Source: an uncultured bacterium (GTDB lineage: Bacteria > Bacteroidota > Bacteroidia > Bacteroidales > Bacteroidaceae). Taken from it: a stretch of 45,419 nucleotides of DNA. A model generated the notes under the pieces. The model had not been told where the DNA came from, made no database searches, and was given only the letters and a program-made list of their open reading frames with translations. Both the position numbers and the translations under genes were made by a program. Position 1 is the first letter of the stretch; each line of letters begins with the position of its first letter. Where the stretch lies: the NCBI GenBank assembly GCA_945829115.1, contig CALZTP010000001.1, positions 82,316 to 127,734 on the forward strand, in the 5' to 3' direction. This document shows positions 42,198 through 45,419 of this stretch, piece by piece.

Positions 42198-42280
42198 AAC
42201 CACTTTTACGGGGAATTCATGTCTTCATGGATTCCCTATATTTTTTTAGGACAGGAGGTGTGAATCCTTCTTATAGAATC

Positions 42281-42380
42281 TTGCTTCCTCTTATATCCTA
42301 ATTTCTCTATCCTGCTTCCTCTTATATCCTAATTTCTCTATCCTGTTTCCTCTTATATCCTAATTTCTCTATCCTGTTTC
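42281..42380 (+). repeat. 31-bp tandem repeat, three copies
   Basis: Units start at 42281, 42312 and 42343, with a partial fourth at 42374. Each reads CTGTTTCCTCTTATATCCTA or a close variant (CTGCTTCC, TTGCTTCC), then ATTTCTCTATC. The spacing is exactly 31 bp each time. They fill the spacer between the GH43 gene and the DUF2851 gene and could influence its transcription or translation, though nothing shows this. Confidence 0.9.
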
Positions 42381-42384
42381 TTTT

Positions 42385-42412
42385 CAAAAAAACAATTCAG
42401 AAAGCCTATTAC
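42385..42412 (+). repeat. MITE-end-like motif before the DUF2851 gene
   Basis: AAAAAAACAATTCAGAAAGC followed by CTATTAC ends at the base before the ATG at 42413. It matches the motif before prfB (AAAAAAACAATTCTGCACAC) in the first 13 bases and again in CCTATT. Confidence 0.5.
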
Positions 42413-43723
42413 ATGGAAAAACTGCTACACTATTGCTGGCGACATCGCATATTGCCCTTCTCTGGTCTAAGAACAATTGACGGAAGGGCGTTAGATGTCA
42501 TTGACCCTGGTATGTTGAATACAGATGCTGGTCCGGATTTCTTCAATGCAAAGATTCGGATAGATGGAGAAATGTGGGTGGGAAATGTCGAGATTCATGA
42601 GAGGCAACAAGATTGGTATGCCCATAAACATGATACGGATGCTGCGTATGATAATGTCATACTCCATGTTGTAAGGAAAAGCGAGAAAAACAATGCAGAA
42701 CGCACTGTGATAACTAAGAATGGAAGAAAGATTCCGGAATTGGAAATCGATGTGCCAGAGCATGTGCAAAGGAACTACCGTGAACTCTTGGAACGAGACA
42801 CCTATCCTCCTTGCTATCAGATAATTCCGACTCTCCCATCCTTGATGGCACACTCTTGGATGGCAGCCCTTCAGGTGGAACGTCTGGAGCGCAAGACTCT
42901 TGATGTCACAAACATTCTTCATGCCCTGAACGGTGACTGGGAGCATGCTTTCTTCGTTGTTCTCGCACGTAGCTTCGGCTTAGGGAACAACAGTGACTCT
43001 TTGGAAATATGGGCACGCCATCTCCCGCTAAACAGTGTTGCCCACCATCGTGACGACCTTTTTCAAGTAGAGGCTTTCTTCCTTGGAATGGCAGGTATGC
43101 TCGATGAGAACACACTCCGAGAGCGCACGAAAGAAAAAACACTCTCCGACCCTTACTTCCAGAAACTCTCAGCAGAATATCAGTATCTCCGCCTAAAATT
43201 CCGACTTTCAGAACCTCCACAGCTCACTTGGAAACTGCTTAGAATGCGCCCTCAGAACTTTCCACATATTCGCATAGCACAGTTGGCGAAACTGTTTCAT
43301 GAGGAGTCAACATCTCTTTCCAAACTATTAGCATGTAAGCACATAAAAAATGTTCATGAACTCTTGGCACACGGAGTGTCCCCTTATTGGGAAACGCACT
43401 ATACCTTCGGCAATGAGAGCCAGGGAAACAGTAAACAGTTGTCTAAGGCGAGCGTTTCTCTAATTGCAATAAACTGTGTCGTTCCGATTCTTTTTGCTTA
43501 CGGAAGAACCATGGGAGACGAAAGCTATTGCGATAAAGCACTTGAACTGCTTGACTCAATAAAAGCAGAAGATAACACAATAACACGAATGTGGCAGAAA
43601 GTAGGACTAAAAGTAAGCAATGCAGGAGATTCTCAAGCTTTAATTCAATTAAAGAAGCAATATTGCGACAGAAAGGATTGTTTCCGCTGCCGCTTTGGCT
43701 ATGAATATCTTCGAAAACAGTAA
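42413..43723 (+). CDS. DUF2851 family protein
   Basis: The 436-residue protein begins MEKLLHYCWRHRILPFSGLRTIDGRALDVIDPG, then NTDAGPDFFNAKIRIDGEMWVGNVEIHERQQDWYAHKHDTD, a pattern that marks the DUF2851 family of Bacteroidetes. The function of the family is unknown to me. The D/E/H residues of DAGPDFFNAKI, VGNVEIHERQQDW and HDTDAAYDNVILHVV recall a nuclease-like metal site, but this is only an impression. The C-terminus has a cysteine cluster, YCDRKDCFRCRFGYEYL. Confidence 0.85.
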   Translation: MEKLLHYCWRHRILPFSGLRTIDGRALDVIDPGMLNTDAGPDFFNAKIRIDGEMWVGNVEIHERQQDWYAHKHDTDAAYDNVILHVVRKSEKNNAERTVITKNGRKIPELEIDVPEHVQRNYRELLERDTYPPCYQIIPTLPSLMAHSWMAALQVERLERKTLDVTNILHALNGDWEHAFFVVLARSFGLGNNSDSLEIWARHLPLNSVAHHRDDLFQVEAFFLGMAGMLDENTLRERTKEKTLSDPYFQKLSAEYQYLRLKFRLSEPPQLTWKLLRMRPQNFPHIRIAQLAKLFHEESTSLSKLLACKHIKNVHELLAHGVSPYWETHYTFGNESQGNSKQLSKASVSLIAINCVVPILFAYGRTMGDESYCDKALELLDSIKAEDNTITRMWQKVGLKVSNAGDSQALIQLKKQYCDRKDCFRCRFGYEYLRKQ

Positions 43724-43804
43724 CAAAAACCTCAGAAAAAGCCTATTTAAATAAGGTATAGTGGTTAAAAGAACGACATTCATCTTGATTTTCGATAAAT
43801 TTTT

Positions 43805-43847
43805 AACAAAATGTAGTGGTAAATGTAAATTTTTCGTACATTTTGTT
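43805..43847 (+). promoter_or_regulatory. Inverted repeat overlapping the gdhA -33 region
   Basis: AACAAAATGTA (43805-43815) and TACATTTTGTT (43837-43847) are exact complements separated by 21 bp, two helical turns. The right half covers the -33 region of the gdhA promoter. This spacing suits a dimeric or looping regulator. The regulator is unknown. Confidence 0.55.
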
Positions 43848-43876
43848 GCAGGAAAAGAATTTTATGTGTAACTTTG
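43845..43876 (+). promoter_or_regulatory. gdhA promoter
   Basis: The -7 box TAACTTTG (43869-43876) followed by CA is a strong match. GTTG at 43845-43848 lies 20 bp upstream and may serve as the -33 box. The start codon is 71 bp further on. Confidence 0.65.
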
Positions 43877-43947
43877 CAACCAGAAAACAAAAACTATCAA
43901 AAAATAAAAGGTAAAAAGATAATAATAACCAGTAAAATTTTATCAAG

Positions 43948-45285
43948 ATGAAAGCAGCAGAAGTTCTCGACGATATCAAGCGTCGATTTCCTAATGAGCC
44001 TGAATATCATCAGGCAGTAGAAGAAGTTCTTGGAACAATTGAAGAGGAATACAACAAGCACCCAGAGTTTGAGAAGGTGAATCTCATCGAGCGTCTGTGT
44101 ATTCCTGAAAGAATATATACATTCCGTGTTACATGGGTAGACGACAAGGGACAGGTACAGACAAATATGGGCTACCGTGTTCAGCACAACAACGCTATTG
44201 GTCCTTACAAAGGTGGTGTTCGTTTCCATAGCTCTGTGAACCTTGGCATCTTGAAGTTCCTTGCTTTCGAGCAGACTTTCAAGAACTCACTCACAACATT
44301 GCCTATGGGTGGCGGTAAAGGTGGTTCTGACTTCTCTCCACGTGGAAAGTCAAATGCTGAGGTGATGCGTTTCTGCCAGGCTTTCATGCTTGAGCTTACA
44401 AAGCATATTGGTCCTGATACAGACGTTCCAGCAGGCGATATCGGTGTTGGTGGTCGTGAGGTAGGCTACATGTTCGGCATGTACAAGAAACTCACACACG
44501 AGTACAGTGGAACCTTCACTGGTAAGGGTCGTGAGTTTGGTGGTTCGCTCATTCGTCCAGAGGCAACAGGCTACGGAACTGTTTACTTCCTCCGTGCAAT
44601 GCTCGCCACACGTGGTGAAACAATCGAGGGCAAGAAGGTACTGATTTCAGGTGCTGGAAACGTTGCTCAGTATGCTGCAGAGAAGGTTCTCCAGCTTGGC
44701 GGAACTCCAATGACAATGTCCGACTCTGACGGTTATATCTACGATCCAGACGGCATCACTCGCGAGAAGCTTGATTATATTATGCAGCTGAAGAACGAGT
44801 ATCGTGGTCGTATCAAGGAATATGTTGACGAATATCCAACAGCGAAGTATGTGGCAGGAGCAAAACCTTGGTTTGAGAAGGCAGACATCGCTCTCCCTTG
44901 CGCTACTCAGAACGAGCTGAACGAAGAGGCTGCAAAGGCACTTGTTGCTAATGGAGTTATCGCTGTTTGTGAGGGTGCAAACATGCCTACTACTCCAGAG
45001 GCTATCAAAGTGTTCCAGGAGGCAAAGTTGCTTTATTCTCCTGGTAAGGCATCAAATGCTGGTGGTGTTTCTGTTTCTGGTCTTGAAATGACTCAGAACT
45101 CAGAGCGTCTTTCTTGGACAGCAGAGGAAGTTGATGCTAAACTCCTTTGGATTATGGAGAATATTCACGAGAACTGCGTGAAGTATGGTACAGAGCCAGA
45201 CGGTTACATCAACTATGTCAAGGGCGCTAACGTAGCAGGATTTATGAAGGTTGCTAAGGCTATGATGGCTCAGGGCGTACTCTAA
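43948..45285 (+). CDS. gdhA: NADP-type glutamate dehydrogenase
   Basis: The 445-residue protein has the GDH substrate lysine region NNAIGPYKGGVRFHSSV at about residues 81-97, the catalytic lysine K124 in LPMGGGKGGSDFSPRGKS, and the Rossmann GAGNVAQYAAEKVL at about 233-246. Length and the KGGSDF form fit the hexameric, NADP-specific biosynthetic enzymes, which turn 2-oxoglutarate and ammonium into glutamate. In gut Bacteroidales this is a main route of ammonium assimilation. It has its own promoter and terminator and so is probably a single-gene unit. Confidence 0.96.
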   Translation: MKAAEVLDDIKRRFPNEPEYHQAVEEVLGTIEEEYNKHPEFEKVNLIERLCIPERIYTFRVTWVDDKGQVQTNMGYRVQHNNAIGPYKGGVRFHSSVNLGILKFLAFEQTFKNSLTTLPMGGGKGGSDFSPRGKSNAEVMRFCQAFMLELTKHIGPDTDVPAGDIGVGGREVGYMFGMYKKLTHEYSGTFTGKGREFGGSLIRPEATGYGTVYFLRAMLATRGETIEGKKVLISGAGNVAQYAAEKVLQLGGTPMTMSDSDGYIYDPDGITREKLDYIMQLKNEYRGRIKEYVDEYPTAKYVAGAKPWFEKADIALPCATQNELNEEAAKALVANGVIAVCEGANMPTTPEAIKVFQEAKLLYSPGKASNAGGVSVSGLEMTQNSERLSWTAEEVDAKLLWIMENIHENCVKYGTEPDGYINYVKGANVAGFMKVAKAMMAQGVL

Positions 45286-45330
45286 ATCCTAACAATATAA
45301 ACAAAAACAACACAACACACAAAAAATAAT

Positions 45331-45362
45331 GGGGATATACTCAAATGAGTGTATCCCCTTTT
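45331..45362 (+). terminator. gdhA terminator
   Basis: GGGGATATACTC (45331-45342) and GAGTGTATCCCC (45347-45358) pair over 12 bp with one G-U pair around AAAT, followed directly by TTTT. It lies 45 bp after the gdhA stop. Confidence 0.85.
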
Positions 45363-45365
45363 CTA

Positions 45366-45419
45366 TAAGTAGGTGTGCACAATTATTTTTATAATGATTG
45401 TATTGATTGGTGATGCAGA
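45366..45419. mobile_element. Second MITE-like element, left end only
   Basis: These 54 bases match the left end of the element at 26991-27156 at 52 positions, starting TAAGTAGGTGTGCACAATTA and ending GGTGATGCAGA at the window edge. It begins 7 bp after the gdhA terminator stem. The rest lies outside the window. Confidence 0.85.

Overview
The window is a chromosomal segment of a Bacteroidales bacterium, most likely Prevotella or a close relative. This rests on the gene content (FtsL-like protein of the Bacteroidetes type, DUF4292, DUF2851, a large FtsI with a PASTA domain, a DAP-type MurE), on the near absence of strong Shine-Dalgarno sequences, and on promoters of the TAnnTTTG type with an upstream TTTG. 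The species cannot be fixed from sequence reading alone. No rRNA, tRNA, CRISPR array, prophage or transposase gene is visible.

Layout. (1) 1-411: 5' part of a PlsC-type acyltransferase on the minus strand, divergent from the next block. (2) 782-17474: a complete division and cell wall (dcw) cluster in one direction: mraZ, rsmH, ftsL-like, ftsI, murE, mraY, murD, ftsW, murG, murC, ftsQ, ftsA, ftsZ. It starts behind a promoter overlapped by three 10-bp repeats that look like a MraZ operator. murF and ddl are not in the cluster. (3) 17676-19643: dGTPase (minus) and dUTPase (plus), two nucleotide-pool enzymes divergent from each other. (4) 19723-23974: TPR protein, DUF4292 lipoprotein and an EnvC-like LytM protein with a degenerate active site, an envelope group. 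(5) 23975-25609: a duplicated promoter motif, a folded 200-nt leader and a chorismatase-like Rid-family protein. (6) 25594-25838: 35 perfect heptamer repeats that vary at one position only, between convergent genes. (7) 25868-33250: M20 peptidase, acyl-CoA synthetase, prfB (no recoding site), a 49-residue membrane protein missed by length filters, CYTH protein, sufS and rnhB. (8) 33436-37565: AraC-type regulator, a 1.1-kb gene-free region full of repeats and hairpins, then sufD and sufC on the minus strand; sufB is absent and sufS is detached. (9) 37801-45285: LOG-type protein, DEAD-box helicase, GH43 glycosidase, DUF2851 protein and glutamate dehydrogenase, then a terminator.

The most unusual thread is a family of palindromic MITE-like repeats. 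A full 166-bp copy with perfect 30-bp terminal inverted repeats lies at 26991-27156, inside the predicted 5' UTR of the M20 gene. The left end of a second copy runs off the right edge. Decayed halves lie just before ftsQ and in the dgt leader, and shorter pieces of the same terminal sequence sit directly upstream of the start codons of murE, murG, prfB, the DEAD-box gene and the DUF2851 gene. Together they suggest an element whose ends have repeatedly become leader sequences of housekeeping genes. All functional calls come from reading motifs by eye; no database search was run.
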